Shown here: positions 11,989 through 22,995 of the stretch, one piece after another
Layout of the letters: each line of letters begins with the position of its first letter
How positions within the stretch are numbered: position 1 is the stretch's first letter
DNA from: Pseudomonas sp. KUIN-1
Lineage (GTDB): Bacteria; Pseudomonadota; Gammaproteobacteria; Pseudomonadales; Pseudomonadaceae
Direction of reading: 5' to 3'
Length of the DNA: 64,000 nucleotides
NCBI RefSeq assembly: GCF_009176725.1
Contig: NZ_AP020337.1
Span: 1 to 64,000, forward strand
Notes under the pieces: generated by a model
What the model was told of the DNA's origin: nothing
The model's database searches: none
Seen by the model: only the letters and a program-made list of their open reading frames with translations
Program-made: the position numbers and the translations under genes

Positions 11989-14043
11989 TCAGCCCAGCAG
12001 CGAGATGTCGGCGACGCCGAGGAACAGGCCGCGCAAACGCGACAACAGGGCATAGCGGTTGGCACGCACGTTGGCGTCTTCTGCGTTGACCATCACGGCT
12101 TCGAAGAACGCATCGACCGGCTCACGCAACATCGCCAGACGCGCCAGCGATTCGCTGTACTGACGCTCGGCAGCCATAGGCTGGATCGCGTGATCGGCCT
12201 GCTGGATGGCCGAGTACAGCGAGAACTCGTTGGCGTTGTCGAAATACTTGGGCTCGACGGTCTGGGCAATGCTGCCCTCGGCCTTGCTCAAGAGGTTCGA
12301 TACACGCTTGTTCACTGCGGCCAGTGCAGCGGCCTGTGGCAGTTTGCGGAAGGCCTGGACCGCCTGGACGCGCTGATCGAAATCCAGCGCCGAAGCCGGT
12401 TGCAGGGCACGTACCGAGAGGTACACCGCCACGTCGACGCCTTCGTCTTCATAACGCGCACGCAGACGATCGAAGATGAAGTCGAGAACCTGTTCCGCCA
12501 GACCGGCCGGCTTGATCTTCGCGCCGAACTGCGCGACGGCGAATTTCACCGTTTCGACCAGGTTCAGGTCGAGCTTCTTCTCGATCAGGATGCGCAGGAT
12601 GCCCAGTGCTGCACGACGCAGGGCATACGGGTCCTTGCTGCCGGTAGGCAGCATGCCGATACCGAAGATACCGACCAGCGTATCGAGCTTGTCGGCAATG
12701 GCCACCGCAGCACCGGTCAGTGTGGTCGGCAGTTCGGCACCCGCGCCACGTGGCATGTACTGCTCGTTGAGCGCCAGCGCGACATCTTCCGGCTCGCCGT
12801 CGGCCTTGGCGTAGTAGTAACCGGCAATGCCCTGCATTTCCGGAAACTCGCCGACCATCTCGCTCGACAGGTCGCACTTGGAGAGCAGACCGGCCCGCGC
12901 AGCACGCTGGGCGTCGCCGCCGATGCGCGGTGCGATGTAAGCGGCCAGCTTCGACACACGCTCGGCCTTGTCGAACACGCTGCCCAACTGCGCCTGGAAC
13001 ACGACGTTCTTCAGGCGATCGTTGAAGGTTTCGAGCTTCTGCTTCTTGTCCTGCTTGAAGAAGAACTCGGCGTCGGTCAGGCGTGGACGAACCACCTTCT
13101 CGTTACCGGCGATGATCTGTGCCGGGTCCTTGCTCTCGATGTTGGCCACGGTGATGAAGCGCGGCAGCAGCTTGCCGTCGACATCCAGCAGGCAGAAATA
13201 CTTCTGGTTGTCCTGCATGGTGGTAATCAAGGCTTCCTGAGGGACTTCCAGGAAGCGCTCTTCGAACGAGCACACCAGCGGAACCGGCCACTCGACCAGA
13301 CCGGCCACTTCGTCCAGCAGGCTTGGCGGCACGATGGCGGTGCCTTCCTGCTGGGTGGCCAGCTCGTCGACGCGCTTGCTGATGATCTGGCGACGTTCGT
13401 TGAAGTCGGCCAGTACATGAGCGGCGCGCAGGTCACTGAGGTAACCGGCAGGCGAAGAAATGCGCACGTCTTGCGGATGATGGAAGCGATGACCGCGCGA
13501 ATGACGACCCGCGCTCTGGGCGAGGATCGTGCAGTCCACCACCTGATCACCGAACAGCATCACCAGCCACTGGGTCGGCCGCACGAACTCTTCCTTGCGA
13601 GCACCCCAGCGCATGCGCTTGGCAATCGGCAGGTCGTTCAGCGAGTCTTCGACGATGGTCGGCAACAGCGACGTCGTCGGCTTGCCGAGGATGGTCTGGC
13701 TGTAACGCAGTTTCGGACCGCTCTGATCGATTTCGCTCAGGTCGACGCCGCACTTCTTGGCGAAGCCCAGGGCGGCCTGAGTCGGGTTGCCGTCGGCATC
13801 GAACGCGGCCTGACGCGGTGGGCCGTCGAGGTTGACGCTGCGATCCGGTTGTTGCGTGGCCAGTGCGGTAATCAGCACGGCCAGACGACGCGGTGCGGCG
13901 TAGACCTGTTTGGCGCTGTAGGTCAGACCTGCGCCTGCGAGACCTTTTTCAATACCGGCGAGAAACGCATCGGCCAGCGAGACGAGGGTCTTGGGTGGCA
14001 GTTCTTCGGTGCCCAGTTCGACCAGAAAATCTTGAGCACTCAT
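11989..14043 (-). CDS. glyS: glycyl-tRNA synthetase beta subunit
   Basis: Beta chain of the alpha2-beta2 bacterial GlyRS; binds tRNA-Gly. The 684-residue length is normal for the family. Recognisable features are the N-terminal [13 protein letters not shown], the KRMRWG block, an HD-type segment and the C-terminal anticodon-binding helical domain. Its start overlaps the glyQ stop by four bases (ATGA), so the two subunits are translationally coupled. A long frame on the opposite strand is a codon-bias shadow. Confidence 0.97.
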   Translation of the reverse strand: MSAQDFLVELGTEELPPKTLVSLADAFLAGIEKGLAGAGLTYSAKQVYAAPRRLAVLITALATQQPDRSVNLDGPPRQAAFDADGNPTQAALGFAKKCGVDLSEIDQSGPKLRYSQTILGKPTTSLLPTIVEDSLNDLPIAKRMRWGARKEEFVRPTQWLVMLFGDQVVDCTILAQSAGRHSRGHRFHHPQDVRISSPAGYLSDLRAAHVLADFNERRQIISKRVDELATQQEGTAIVPPSLLDEVAGLVEWPVPLVCSFEERFLEVPQEALITTMQDNQKYFCLLDVDGKLLPRFITVANIESKDPAQIIAGNEKVVRPRLTDAEFFFKQDKKQKLETFNDRLKNVVFQAQLGSVFDKAERVSKLAAYIAPRIGGDAQRAARAGLLSKCDLSSEMVGEFPEMQGIAGYYYAKADGEPEDVALALNEQYMPRGAGAELPTTLTGAAVAIADKLDTLVGIFGIGMLPTGSKDPYALRRAALGILRILIEKKLDLNLVETVKFAVAQFGAKIKPAGLAEQVLDFIFDRLRARYEDEGVDVAVYLSVRALQPASALDFDQRVQAVQAFRKLPQAAALAAVNKRVSNLLSKAEGSIAQTVEPKYFDNANEFSLYSAIQQADHAIQPMAAERQYSESLARLAMLREPVDAFFEAVMVNAEDANVRANRYALLSRLRGLFLGVADISLLG

Positions 14044-14987
14044 TGCGCTGCCTCCAGCTTGGCCAACACTTCATCGCGTAGATCGGGCGGCGCCATCGGG
14101 AAGCCGAGACGGGCCCGAGCCTGCAGGTAGGCCTGAGCCACCGAACGGGCCAGCGTGCGCACGCGCAGAATGTATTGCTGACGCGCCGTCACGGAAATCG
14201 CGCGACGGGCATCCAGCAGGTTGAAGGTGTGCGAGGCCTTGAGGACCATTTCGTAGCCGGGCAATGGCAGCTCCAGCTCGATCAGGCGTGCGGCTTCGCT
14301 TTCGTAGAAGTCGAACAGCTCGAACAGTTTGTCGACGTTGGCGTGTTCGAAGTTGTAGGTCGACTGCTCCACTTCGTTCTGGTGGAACACGTCGCCGTAG
14401 GTCACTTTGCCGAACGGGCCGTCAGCCCAGACCAGATCGTAGACCGAGTCCACGCCCTGCTGGTACATCGCCAGACGCTCGAGGCCGTAGGTGATTTCGC
14501 CGGTAACCGGGTAGCACTCCAGACCACCGACCTGCTGGAAGTAGGTGAACTGCGAGACTTCCATGCCGTTGAGCCAGATCTCCCAGCCCAGACCCCAGGC
14601 GCCCAGCGTCGGCGATTCCCAGTTGTCTTCGACGAAGCGCACGTCGTGCACCAGCGGATCGAGACCGATGTGCTTGAGCGAGCCCAGGTACAGTTCCTGG
14701 AAGTTGTCCGGGTTCGGCTTGAGAATCACCTGAAACTGGTAATAGTGCTGCAGGCGGTTCGGGTTTTCGCCGTAACGGCCGTCAGTCGGGCGACGGCTTG
14801 GCTGTACGTAAGCGGCGTTCCAGGTTTCCGGGCCTACGGCGCGCAGAAACGTGGCAGTGTGGAACGTGCCGGCGCCTACTTCCATATCGTAGGGCTGAAG
14901 TACCACGCAACCTTGTTCTGCCCAGTATTGCTGGAGGGCGAGGATCAAGTCTTGGAAGGTACGCACGGCTGGCGTAGGCTGGCTCAC
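14040..14987 (-). CDS. glyQ: glycyl-tRNA synthetase alpha subunit
   Basis: Catalytic class II subunit that activates glycine. The 315-residue form starts at GTG 14987 ([16 protein letters not shown]), with AGGTG eight to nine bases upstream; a longer in-frame reading to 15053 adds non-conserved residues. Family landmarks are [29 protein letters not shown] and the motif-3-like GLERLAMY. First gene of a leftward unit glyQ-glyS-gmhB-plsC, divergent from tag. Confidence 0.97.
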   Translation of the reverse strand: MSQPTPAVRTFQDLILALQQYWAEQGCVVLQPYDMEVGAGTFHTATFLRAVGPETWNAAYVQPSRRPTDGRYGENPNRLQHYYQFQVILKPNPDNFQELYLGSLKHIGLDPLVHDVRFVEDNWESPTLGAWGLGWEIWLNGMEVSQFTYFQQVGGLECYPVTGEITYGLERLAMYQQGVDSVYDLVWADGPFGKVTYGDVFHQNEVEQSTYNFEHANVDKLFELFDFYESEAARLIELELPLPGYEMVLKASHTFNLLDARRAISVTARQQYILRVRTLARSVAQAYLQARARLGFPMAPPDLRDEVLAKLEAAQ

Positions 14988-15067
14988 AAATTTCACCTGT
15001 GCTGGGCTGCGATTCAAAGAGCGGGAGTATACCCGATTCGGCCGCACGTCCACTCCTTGGGAGCCCT

Positions 15068-15619
15068 ATGACACGCTGCTTTTGGTGCAACGAAGACCCC
15101 CTGTACATCGCATATCACGATCAGGAGTGGGGAGTGCCGCTGCGCGATGCGCAGAAGCTCTTCGAGTTGCTTTTGCTCGAAGGGTTCCAGGCCGGGCTGT
15201 CGTGGATCACGATTCTCAAGCGGCGCGCGCGTTATCGCGAAGTACTGCACGGCTTTGACGTCGAGCGCCTGGCGCAGCTGAGCGATGCCGAAATAGAGGC
15301 GCTGATGCTTGATCCGAGCATCATCCGCAACCGCCTCAAGCTCAAGGCGGTGCGCACCAATGCGCGGGCCTGGCTGGCGCTGGAAGACCCGGTCGCGCTG
15401 CTCTGGTCGTTTGTCGGCGGTACTCCGAAGATCAATCACTTCAAGGATCGCAGCGAAGTCCCGGCGATGACCGCCGAGGCCGAAGCGATGAGCAAGGCAT
15501 TGAAAAAGGCCGGTTTCACCTTTGTCGGGCCGACCATCTGTTACGCCTACATGCAGGCCAGCGGCATGGTCATGGACCACACTGTCGATTGCGATCGGTA
15601 TGCGATCCTGAGCCGCTGA
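15068..15619 (+). CDS. tag: DNA-3-methyladenine glycosylase I
   Basis: Excises 3-methyladenine from alkylated DNA. The 183-residue protein keeps Cys4 and His17 near the N-terminus and the C-terminal HTVDC, which together form the zinc snap, plus Glu38 and Trp46 (LLLEGFQAGLSW) in the base-binding pocket. ATG at 15068 gives the family N-terminus MTRCFWCNED. It is divergent from glyQ (80 bases) and is followed 38 bases later by the acyltransferase gene on the same strand. Confidence 0.96.
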   Translation: MTRCFWCNEDPLYIAYHDQEWGVPLRDAQKLFELLLLEGFQAGLSWITILKRRARYREVLHGFDVERLAQLSDAEIEALMLDPSIIRNRLKLKAVRTNARAWLALEDPVALLWSFVGGTPKINHFKDRSEVPAMTAEAEAMSKALKKAGFTFVGPTICYAYMQASGMVMDHTVDCDRYAILSR

Positions 15620-15656
15620 CGGTTACACTACCCGCCTCGAGAATCTGGGAGTCATC

Positions 15657-15665
15657 TGTGGATAA
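15657..15665 (-). promoter_or_regulatory. DnaA box overlapping the start codon of lpxL
   Basis: Perfect TGTGGATAA on the + strand. The GTG start codon of the next gene is inside this 9-mer, so bound DnaA would occupy the translation start region of the DNA. Confidence 0.45.
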
Positions 15666-16545
15666 GTTCAAAGGCGCCGTAATGGTCGGGGCGTTGCGAT
15701 TGTTTGCGCTGTTGCCGTGGCGCGCGGTGCAGTGGACAGGCACCGCGATTGGCTGGCTGATGTGGAAGCTGCCCAACCGTTCGCGGGAAGTGGCGCGGAT
15801 CAATCTGTCCAAGTGCTTCCCCGAGTTGAGCGAACCCGAGCTGGAAAAGCTCGTCGGCCGCAGCCTCATGGACATCGGCAAGACCCTGACCGAAAGCGCC
15901 TGTGCGTGGATCTGGCCGGCACAGAAATCGATCGACCTGGTGCGTGAAGTCGAAGGGCTCGATGTGCTCAAGGACGCGCTGGCGTCCGGTAAGGGCGTGG
16001 TCGGTATCACCAGTCATCTGGGCAACTGGGAAGTGCTCAATCACTTCTACTGCAGCCAGTGCAAGCCGATCATTTTCTATCGTCCACCCAAGCTGAAAGC
16101 CGTGGACGACCTGTTGCGCAAACAGCGTGTGCAGTTGGGCAATCGGGTGGCGGCGTCGACCAAGGAAGGCATTCTCAGTGTCATCAAGGAAGTGCGCAAA
16201 GGCGGCTCGGTGGGTATTCCGGCCGATCCGGAGCCGGCCGAATCAGCCGGTATCTTCGTGCCCTTCTGCGGCACCATGGCCCTGACCAGCAAGTTTGTGC
16301 CGAACATGCTGGCAGGCGGCAAGGCAGTCGGCGTCTTCCTGCACGCCATGCGCCTGCCGGATGGCTCGGGTTACAAAGTGGTACTCGAAGCGGCGCCCGA
16401 AGCGATGTACAGCACCGACACCGAAACCTCGGCAGCGGCGATGAGCAAAGTGGTCGAGAAATACGTGCGGGCGTACCCGAGCCAGTACATGTGGACCATG
16501 AAGCGCTTCAAGAAACGCCCGCCAGGTGAGGCGCGCTGGTACTAG
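15658..16545 (+). CDS. lpxL: lipid A biosynthesis (lauroyl-type) acyltransferase
   Basis: Adds a secondary acyl chain to lipid A at the inner membrane (HtrB/LpxL family; P. aeruginosa has the orthologue PA0011 at this position). The 295-residue protein starts at GTG 15658 (VDKFKGAVM) with GGGAG seven bases upstream. It has an N-terminal hydrophobic anchor and the catalytic block SHLGNWEV with His120 and Glu125 (HX4E). It is followed by a repeat-rich spacer. Confidence 0.9.
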   Translation: MDKFKGAVMVGALRLFALLPWRAVQWTGTAIGWLMWKLPNRSREVARINLSKCFPELSEPELEKLVGRSLMDIGKTLTESACAWIWPAQKSIDLVREVEGLDVLKDALASGKGVVGITSHLGNWEVLNHFYCSQCKPIIFYRPPKLKAVDDLLRKQRVQLGNRVAASTKEGILSVIKEVRKGGSVGIPADPEPAESAGIFVPFCGTMALTSKFVPNMLAGGKAVGVFLHAMRLPDGSGYKVVLEAAPEAMYSTDTETSAAAMSKVVEKYVRAYPSQYMWTMKRFKKRPPGEARWY

Positions 16546-16554
16546 AAAGGACCG

Positions 16555-16610
16555 GACGCGGAGCGTCCGCAACGGCGTGTCCACGCTGGAGCATGGGCAC
16601 GATAGTATTT
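16555..16610 (+). repeat. 56-base intergenic repeat, copy A
   Basis: Begins GACGCGGAGCGTCC and ends GATAGTATTT. It matches copy B (16707-16762) at about 50 of 56 bases in the same orientation. It contains the dyad GACGC/GCGTC and a CACGCTGGAGC block. The spacer between the copies holds an inverted CGCTCCAGCGTGG block. Such short palindromic elements are common between P. syringae genes. Confidence 0.7.
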
Positions 16611-16706
16611 CTGCAGACACCTATCGTTCCTCACGCTCCAGCGTGGGAATGCAGTGCGTGACGCTCTGCGTCACAAATCTGCGCCGCGCCACAGTTCTCA
16701 GGATAG

Positions 16707-16762
16707 GACGCAGAGCGTCCAGAACGGCATGCCCACGCTGGAGCATGGGCACGATAGTGTTT
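16707..16762 (+). repeat. 56-base intergenic repeat, copy B
   Basis: Begins GACGCAGAGCGTCC and ends GATAGTGTTT; direct copy of 16555-16610 with six differences. Together with the inverted part between them it fills the 220-base gap between two convergent genes. Confidence 0.7.
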
Positions 16763-16765
16763 CCC

Positions 16766-19129
16766 TCAACTGGCGGCCGCAATCAATCCGCGTCGCTCCA
16801 GCGCCACCTGAGTCCCTTCCGGACTCATCCGCACCAGGTTCACCGGGATGGATTTGGCCGCAGGGGTGTTGCCGTGTTTATCCCGATTGGCCAGTGGTAG
16901 CAGGCCGTTGGTCTCCGGGTAGTACGCTGCGCAGCATCCCTGCGGCACGTCGTAGGGGATGACCTTGAAACCCGCTGCACGCCGCGCGGTGGTCGGGTCG
17001 AGCGCCGTCTGAAACTCGATGTAGTCCCCGGCCTTCAGCCCCAGGCGCTCGATGTCCTGCGGGTTGAGCATCACCACCATGCGGTCGCCAAAGATGTCCC
17101 GATAGCGGTCATCGTTGGAATACACCGTGGTGTTGAACTGGTCATGGCTGCGGATCGTCATCAACTGCAGATGCTCGGCGCCCGGCGGCGTGTCGTCTTC
17201 GTCGTAGATGCCTTCGGGAAAGAGGAAGTTGGCCTTGCCCGACTCGGTGTCCCACTTGCGCTCACTGGCGGCATTGGGCAATCGAAAACCTCCGGGTTCG
17301 AGGATGCGCTGATTGAAATCGTAAAACTGCTCGGGCAGTACTTCTTCGATCTTGTCGCGAATCCTGGCGTAGTCACCCACATAGCTGTCCCAGTCCACCT
17401 TGGGATTGGGCGCAAGCGTCGCTTTGGCGATACCGGCAATGATCGCCACTTCGGAAATCAGATGTTTCGACGCAGGCTCGAGCATGCCGGTCGAGCCGTG
17501 CACCATCGACATCGAGTCCTCCACCGTAATGGTTTGCGCCACACCGTTCTGCAGGTCGCGCTCCGAACGTGCCACGCACGGCAGCAGAAAGGCCTTCTGA
17601 CCATGGACTGTCGCGCTGCGGTTGAGCTTGGTGTTGACCAGCACCGTCATTTTCAGACGGCTGACGGTCGGGCAGATCACATAGGTGTCCGGAATGGCAC
17701 GGAAAAAATTACCGCCCATGGAAATCAGCGCTTCCACCTCGCCACGCAACAGGGCTTCGCAGGTCTCGGCCACAGCGTGACCTTTTTTTCTGGACGCCTC
17801 GAAACCGAACACCTTGCTCATGCTGGCCAGAAACGGTTCGCCGGCCTTTTCGTAGATGCCCATCGTCCTGTCGCCCTGTACGTTGGAATGCCCACGCACC
17901 GGACACGCCCCCGCACCAAGCTTGCCGATGTTGCCGCGCAACAGCAGCAGGTTGATGATCTGCTGCATGGCGTCACCGCCGCGCTTGTGCTGAGTGATGC
18001 CCATTCCCCAGCAGCAGATGACCCCCTTCGAGCGCTTATAGACCGCCGCCACCTCTTCGATGGCCTGACGCGTCAGGCCCGAATGGCGCTCGATGATGTC
18101 CCAGGGCAACTGTCGGCAGTAATCGGCGTACTGCTCGAAGCCATGGGTGTGTTCTTCAATGAACGCCACATCGAGTACACGTGGCAGGTGTTCACGCTGC
18201 GCCACGTCGTCGGCTTCGATCACGGCCTTGCAAACGCCTTGCAGGGCGATCATGTCGCCGCCGATCCTGACCTGATGGTACTGCGAGCTGATTTCCACCC
18301 CATGCAGACTGAGCATGTCGCGCGGGTCCTGCGGCGCCGCAAAACGTACCAGCGCCCTCTCCCGCAGCGGGTTGAACGAGATGATGCTCGCGCCCCGGCG
18401 CGCGGCGGCGTGCAGCTCGGACATCATGCGCGGGCTGTTGGTCCCGGGGTTCTGGCCGATGATGAAAATCGCGTCGGCGCTCTCGAAATCCTCCAGCGTC
18501 GTGGTGCCTTTGCCAACCCCGATCGACTCGGGCAGCGCCGCGGTGGTGGTCTCATGGCACATGTTCGAGCAGTCAGGGAAGTTGGCCATGCCGTACATCC
18601 GGCCAAACAGCTGATACAGAAAGGCGGCTTCGTTCGATGTGCGCCCTGAGGTGTACAGCTCCAGCTTCCACGGGTCGCTCAGGCCGCGCAGCTCTTCGCC
18701 GATCTCGGCGAATGCCTCGTCCCAGGTGACCGGCAGGTATTTGTCAGTGGCGGCGTCGTAGCGCATCGGCTCGGTAATACGGCCTTCTGCTTCCAGGTCA
18801 TGATCGCTCCAGGTCGCCAGTTCGCTGACCGTGTGCCGGGCGAAGAACTCAGGAGTCACGCGTTTCTTGGTCGATTCCCAGGCCAGTGCCTTGGCACCGT
18901 TCTCGCAGTATTCAAAGGTGTGCGGCTTTTTCGGGTCCGGCCAGGAGCAGCTGGGGCAGTCGAAGCCTCCAGGCTTGTTCATGGACATCAGCGTGCGGTT
19001 GCCCTTGATCAGCACATGCTGGTGCAACAGGTGCTTGTTGACCGCACTGAGCGCGGCCCAGCCACCTGCCGGCGTGCCGTCGGTCTGTGATCCCTGAAGC
19101 GGGGCCTGGGAGTTTTCCGATTCGGACAT
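16766..19129 (-). CDS. FdhF/YdeP-family molybdopterin oxidoreductase
   Basis: A 787-residue molybdopterin-dependent enzyme related to formate dehydrogenase alpha chains but of the YdeP type, whose physiological reaction is not established (E. coli YdeP is linked to acid resistance). It has an N-terminal cysteine cluster (CPSCSWPDP ... YCENGAK), the molybdopterin-binding core with SADAIFIIGQNPGTNSPR and a CHETTT segment, and a C-terminal MoPterin-binding beta-barrel (LNPQDIERLGLKAGDYIEF). No signal peptide, so cytoplasmic. ATG 19129 (MSESENSQ) is preferred over 19165. It stands alone, without fdhD or FeS partners nearby. Confidence 0.88.
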   Translation of the reverse strand: MSESENSQAPLQGSQTDGTPAGGWAALSAVNKHLLHQHVLIKGNRTLMSMNKPGGFDCPSCSWPDPKKPHTFEYCENGAKALAWESTKKRVTPEFFARHTVSELATWSDHDLEAEGRITEPMRYDAATDKYLPVTWDEAFAEIGEELRGLSDPWKLELYTSGRTSNEAAFLYQLFGRMYGMANFPDCSNMCHETTTAALPESIGVGKGTTTLEDFESADAIFIIGQNPGTNSPRMMSELHAAARRGASIISFNPLRERALVRFAAPQDPRDMLSLHGVEISSQYHQVRIGGDMIALQGVCKAVIEADDVAQREHLPRVLDVAFIEEHTHGFEQYADYCRQLPWDIIERHSGLTRQAIEEVAAVYKRSKGVICCWGMGITQHKRGGDAMQQIINLLLLRGNIGKLGAGACPVRGHSNVQGDRTMGIYEKAGEPFLASMSKVFGFEASRKKGHAVAETCEALLRGEVEALISMGGNFFRAIPDTYVICPTVSRLKMTVLVNTKLNRSATVHGQKAFLLPCVARSERDLQNGVAQTITVEDSMSMVHGSTGMLEPASKHLISEVAIIAGIAKATLAPNPKVDWDSYVGDYARIRDKIEEVLPEQFYDFNQRILEPGGFRLPNAASERKWDTESGKANFLFPEGIYDEDDTPPGAEHLQLMTIRSHDQFNTTVYSNDDRYRDIFGDRMVVMLNPQDIERLGLKAGDYIEFQTALDPTTARRAAGFKVIPYDVPQGCCAAYYPETNGLLPLANRDKHGNTPAAKSIPVNLVRMSPEGTQVALERRGLIAAAS

Positions 19130-19284
19130 GGGGTGTGTTCTCTCTCGTAAAGCCCGTGAAGGCATGAAGCTCGTGTGTCTGAGATAACACGGGCTCAGAG
19201 AGAATTCGCCCGAGTCGACGAGCGTTGCCGACAGGGCGCGTCGGCAAGAGGTTCAGTCAGGGTCATGCCCTGTTCAGCAGCGGT

Positions 19285-20658
19285 TCAGAAAAAGCTCAGG
19301 CCGACCTGAAACAGCCGCTCGACATCGCGAATGCACTTCTTGTCCACAAGGAACATGATCACATGGTCACCGGATTCGATCACCGTGATGTCATGGGCAA
19401 TGAGCACTTGTTCGTCGCGGATCACTGCGCCGATTGCCGTACCGGTCGGCAGGTTGATGTCCTTGATCGCACGGCTGACGACCTTGCTGGATTTCGAGTC
19501 GCCGTGAGCGACGATCTCGATGGCTTCGGCTGCACCGCGTCGCAGCGAATGCACGCTGACGATATCACCGCGGCGCACGTGGGCCAGCAGCGTGCCGATG
19601 GTTGCCAGTTGCGGGCTGACCGCAACGTCGATTTCGCCACCCTGCACCAGGTCGACGTAGGCCGGGTTATTGATCAGCGTCATCACCTTGCGTGCGCCCA
19701 GACGCTTGGCCAGCAGCGACGACATGATGTTGGCTTCATCGTCGTTGGTCAGCGCCAGGAACAGGTCGGTGTTGCCGATGTTTTCTTCCAGCAGCAGGTC
19801 GCGGTCCGATGAGCTGCCCTGCAGCACCACCGTGCTGTCCAGGTGTTCCGACAGATAGCGGCAGCGCGCCGGGCTCACTTCGATGATCTTCACCTGATAG
19901 CGGCTTTCGATGGCTTCAGCCAGACGCTCGCCGATGTTGCCGCCGCCGGCGATGACGATACGTTTGTAGTTCTCGTCCAGGCGCCGCAGCTCGCCCATCA
20001 CGGCGCGAATGTCAGCCTTGGCGGCGATGAAGAACACCTCGTCGTCGGCCTCGATGACCGTGTCGCCATGCGGCAGTATTGCCCGGTCACGACGATAGAT
20101 CGCCGCGATGCGCGTTTCGACATTCGGCATGTGCGCTCTTAGCTGGCGCAGCGGCTGACCGACCAGCGCGCCGCCGTAGTAGGCTTTGACCGCGACCAGT
20201 TGCGCTTTGCCTTCGGCGAAGTCGATCACCTGCAGCGCACCGGGGTACTCGATCAGACGCTTGATGTAGTTGGTGACGACCTGCTCCGGACTGATCAGCA
20301 CGTCGACCGGGATCGCGTTTTTATCGAACAGGCCTGCGCGTGTCAGGTACGCCGCTTCACGGATGCGCGCGATCTTGGTCGGCGTATGGAACAGCGTATG
20401 GGCCACCTGACAGGCAATCATGTTGGCTTCGTCGCTGCTGGTCACCGCGACCAGCATGTCGGCGTCGTCCGCGCCGGCCTGACGCAACACCGCCGGGTAG
20501 GAGCCCTTGCCCTGCACGGTGCGGATGTCCAGGCGGTCGCCCAGATCGCGCAACCGGTCGCCGTCAGTGTCGACCACGGTGATGTCGTTGGCTTCGCCCG
20601 CCAGATGCTCGGCCAGCGTACCGCCTACCTGACCTGCACCCAGAATGATGATTTTCAC
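19285..20658 (-). CDS. trkA: Trk system potassium transporter TrkA
   Basis: Peripheral NAD-binding regulatory subunit that gates the TrkH potassium channel. The 457-residue protein contains two RCK repeats, each with a Rossmann GxGxxG ([19 protein letters not shown] at the N-terminus; [13 protein letters not shown] in the second half) and TrkA-C domains. The start is GTG 20658, whose GTGA overlaps the rsmB stop by four bases. It is the last gene of def-fmt-rsmB-trkA. Confidence 0.96.
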   Translation of the reverse strand: MKIIILGAGQVGGTLAEHLAGEANDITVVDTDGDRLRDLGDRLDIRTVQGKGSYPAVLRQAGADDADMLVAVTSSDEANMIACQVAHTLFHTPTKIARIREAAYLTRAGLFDKNAIPVDVLISPEQVVTNYIKRLIEYPGALQVIDFAEGKAQLVAVKAYYGGALVGQPLRQLRAHMPNVETRIAAIYRRDRAILPHGDTVIEADDEVFFIAAKADIRAVMGELRRLDENYKRIVIAGGGNIGERLAEAIESRYQVKIIEVSPARCRYLSEHLDSTVVLQGSSSDRDLLLEENIGNTDLFLALTNDDEANIMSSLLAKRLGARKVMTLINNPAYVDLVQGGEIDVAVSPQLATIGTLLAHVRRGDIVSVHSLRRGAAEAIEIVAHGDSKSSKVVSRAIKDINLPTGTAIGAVIRDEQVLIAHDITVIESGDHVIMFLVDKKCIRDVERLFQVGLSFF

Positions 20659-22001
20659 GCGCTTACTCCCGCGCCGCCGCGATCTTGATCCGCGATCTTG
20701 ATCAGTTTGGCGTAGTAGAAACCGTCGTGGCCGCCTTGCTGGGCCAGCAGCTGGCGACCATGGGCTTGCTTGATACCCGCGGGCGGCTGTCCGGCCTGCC
20801 CGGCGATGTCCAGCTCTCTGGCCCCGGAGGTCCGCGCCAGAAACGCCTCGATGACGTCGGTGTTTTCGGTCGGCAGTGTCGAGCAGGTCGCGTACACCAG
20901 CATGCCGCCTACCTGCAGCGTAGGCCACAACGCATCAAGCAGCTCGCCCTGCAAGGCAGCCAGCGCGGCGATGTCGTCTGCCTGACGAGTCAGTTTGATG
21001 TCCGGATGCCGACGAATCACGCCGGTCGCCGAGCACGGTGCGTCGAGCAGGATGCGCTGGAACGGTTTGCCGTCCCACCACTGCGCTGTCTCGCGGGCGT
21101 CGGCGGCAATCAGCTCGGCATCCAGCCCCAGGCGATCGAGGTTTTCACGCACGCGCACCAGACGCTTGGCTTCCAGATCCACCGCCACCACGCCGTCCAG
21201 TTGCGGCTGTACTTCGAGCAAATGGCAGGTCTTGCCGCCCGGCGCGCAGCAGGCATCGAGTACCCGTTGCCCGGGGGCCAGTTCCAGCAGGTCGGCGGCC
21301 AGCTGCGCGGCTTCATCCTGCACGCTGATCCAGCCTTCGGCAAAACCGGGCAGCGAGCGCACATCGCACGGCTCGGCGAGGACGATGCCGTCCTGGCTGA
21401 AGGTGCACGCGCTGGCTTGCAGGCCGGCAGTGTCGAGCAGTTCGAGGTATTGATCGCGACGGTTATGGCGTCGGTTGACGCGCAAGATCATTGGCGGGTG
21501 CGCATTGTTGGCCGCGCAGATGGCTTCCCACTGTTCCGGCCAGGCGGCTTTCAGGGCTTTCTGCAGCCAGCGCGGGTGGGCGGTACGCACCACCGGGTCG
21601 TGTTCCAGCTCGATCAGCAGCGCCTCGCCGTCACGTTGCGCATTGCGCAGCACGGCGTTGAGCAAGCCTTTGGCCCACGGCTTTTTCAATTTGTCGGCGC
21701 AGCCCACGGTTTCGCCAATCGCAGCATGGGCCGGAATGCGGCTGTAGAAAAGCTGATAAAGGCCGACCAGCAACAAGGCTTCAACGTCGGCGTCGGCGGC
21801 CTTGAAGGGCTTCTGCAGCAGCTTGGCCGCCAATGCCGACAGACGCGGCTGCCAGCGCGCGGTGCCGAATGCCAGGTCCTGCGTCAGGCCACGATCACGC
21901 ACCTCGACCTTGTCCAGTTGAGTCGGCAACGAGCTGTTCAGCGAGGCCTTGCCGCTGAGTACGGCAGCCAGTGCCTTGGCGGCGGCCAGACGCGGGTTCA
22001 T
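20655..22001 (-). CDS. rsmB: 16S rRNA (cytosine-967-C5)-methyltransferase
   Basis: Methylates C967 of 16S rRNA using SAM. The 448-residue protein has an N-terminal NusB-like RNA-binding domain and a C-terminal SAM domain with [28 protein letters not shown] and the catalytic cysteine region [12 protein letters not shown]. The ATG overlaps the fmt stop by four bases, and its own stop overlaps the trkA start by four bases. Confidence 0.96.
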   Translation of the reverse strand: MNPRLAAAKALAAVLSGKASLNSSLPTQLDKVEVRDRGLTQDLAFGTARWQPRLSALAAKLLQKPFKAADADVEALLLVGLYQLFYSRIPAHAAIGETVGCADKLKKPWAKGLLNAVLRNAQRDGEALLIELEHDPVVRTAHPRWLQKALKAAWPEQWEAICAANNAHPPMILRVNRRHNRRDQYLELLDTAGLQASACTFSQDGIVLAEPCDVRSLPGFAEGWISVQDEAAQLAADLLELAPGQRVLDACCAPGGKTCHLLEVQPQLDGVVAVDLEAKRLVRVRENLDRLGLDAELIAADARETAQWWDGKPFQRILLDAPCSATGVIRRHPDIKLTRQADDIAALAALQGELLDALWPTLQVGGMLVYATCSTLPTENTDVIEAFLARTSGARELDIAGQAGQPPAGIKQAHGRQLLAQQGGHDGFYYAKLIKIADQDRGGAGVSA

Positions 22002-22942
22002 TGGCCCAGCACCGTGCCGATGGCAAATTTCTCGCGGCGGCTGTTGAACAGGTCAGTGAAGTTCAGCGGCTTGCCGCCCGGCAATTGCAGACGGGTCAGG
22101 CGCAGCGCGTTCTGCCCGCAGGCGACGATCAGGCCATCCTTGCTGGCGCCGAGAATCGTCCCCGGCGCGCCCTGCCCTTCGGCCAGATCGGCGGCCAGGA
22201 CTTTCAGGGTTTCTTCGTTCAGCGTGCTGTGACAGATCGGCCAGGGGTTGAAGGCACGGACCAGGCGTTCAAGCTCATCGGCCGGACGCGTCCAGTCCAG
22301 GCGCGCTTCGTCCTTGTTCAGCTTATGGGCGTAGTTGGCCAGGCTGTCATCCTGAACCTCGCCGACCAGCGAGCCGTCTGCCAGACCGGCAATGGCCTGC
22401 AACACAGCAGGCGGACCGAGTTCGGCCAGGCGATCATGCAGCGTGCCGCCCGTGTCCTGCGCGGTAATCGGGGTGACCGCCTTGAGCAGCATCGGCCCGG
22501 TGTCCAGCCCTGCTTCCATGCGCATCACGGTCACGCCGCTCTCGGCATCACCGGCCTGCACCGCGCGCTGAATCGGCGCCGCACCGCGCCAGCGCGGCAG
22601 CAGCGACGCATGGCTGTTGATGCAGCCCAGGCGCGGAATATCCAGCACCACTTGCGGCAGGATCAGGCCGTAGGCGACGACCACCATCAAATCGGGTTGC
22701 AGCGCTGCCAGTTCAGCCTGCGCAGCAGGATCGCGCAGTGTGGGCGGCTGCATGACCGGTACGTCATGTTGCAGCGCCAGTTGCTTGACCGGGCTGGGCA
22801 TCAGCTTTTGTCCACGACCGGCCGGGCGATCGGGCTGCGTGTACACGGCGACGATCTGGTGAGGGCTGTCGAGCAGGGCCTTGAGGTGTTCGGCGGCAAA
22901 TTCCGGGGTGCCGGCGAAGACGATGCGCAGTGGCTCAGTCAT
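21998..22942 (-). CDS. fmt: methionyl-tRNA formyltransferase
   Basis: Formylates initiator Met-tRNA. The 314-residue protein has the N-terminal GART core with [20 protein letters not shown] (catalytic Asn/His/Asp region) and a C-terminal OB-like domain. It is downstream of def on the same strand, but a hairpin with a T-run lies in the 53-base gap between them. It overlaps rsmB by four bases. Confidence 0.97.
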   Translation of the reverse strand: MTEPLRIVFAGTPEFAAEHLKALLDSPHQIVAVYTQPDRPAGRGQKLMPSPVKQLALQHDVPVMQPPTLRDPAAQAELAALQPDLMVVVAYGLILPQVVLDIPRLGCINSHASLLPRWRGAAPIQRAVQAGDAESGVTVMRMEAGLDTGPMLLKAVTPITAQDTGGTLHDRLAELGPPAVLQAIAGLADGSLVGEVQDDSLANYAHKLNKDEARLDWTRPADELERLVRAFNPWPICHSTLNEETLKVLAADLAEGQGAPGTILGASKDGLIVACGQNALRLTRLQLPGGKPLNFTDLFNSRREKFAIGTVLGQ

Positions 22943-22959
22943 GGAGTTCTCATTATAAA

Positions 22960-22981
22960 AAAAGGCCTGTTCAGGCCTTTT
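22960..22981 (-). terminator. Rho-independent terminator between def and fmt
   Basis: Perfect palindrome AAAAGGCCTG TT CAGGCCTTTT. On the minus strand it is followed by TTT then ATAATG, giving a U-run of seven, just before fmt. It should stop or attenuate def transcription reaching fmt-rsmB-trkA. Confidence 0.8.
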
Positions 22982-22995
22982 GGGGTAACGACGGA

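Noticed and set aside
11437..14130. 897-codon open frame on the + strand
   Set aside because: It is opposite glyS, glyQ and gmhB, all of which have full family motifs. Its composition (Gln/Arg/Val/Leu-rich, no domains) is that of a codon-bias shadow in GC-rich DNA.
16546..16765. insertion sequence remnant
   Set aside because: The repeats are short, have no transposase frame and no target duplication; they look like intergenic palindromic elements.
17144..18649. 501-codon open frame on the + strand
   Set aside because: It is antisense to the YdeP-like molybdoenzyme gene and has no recognisable domain.
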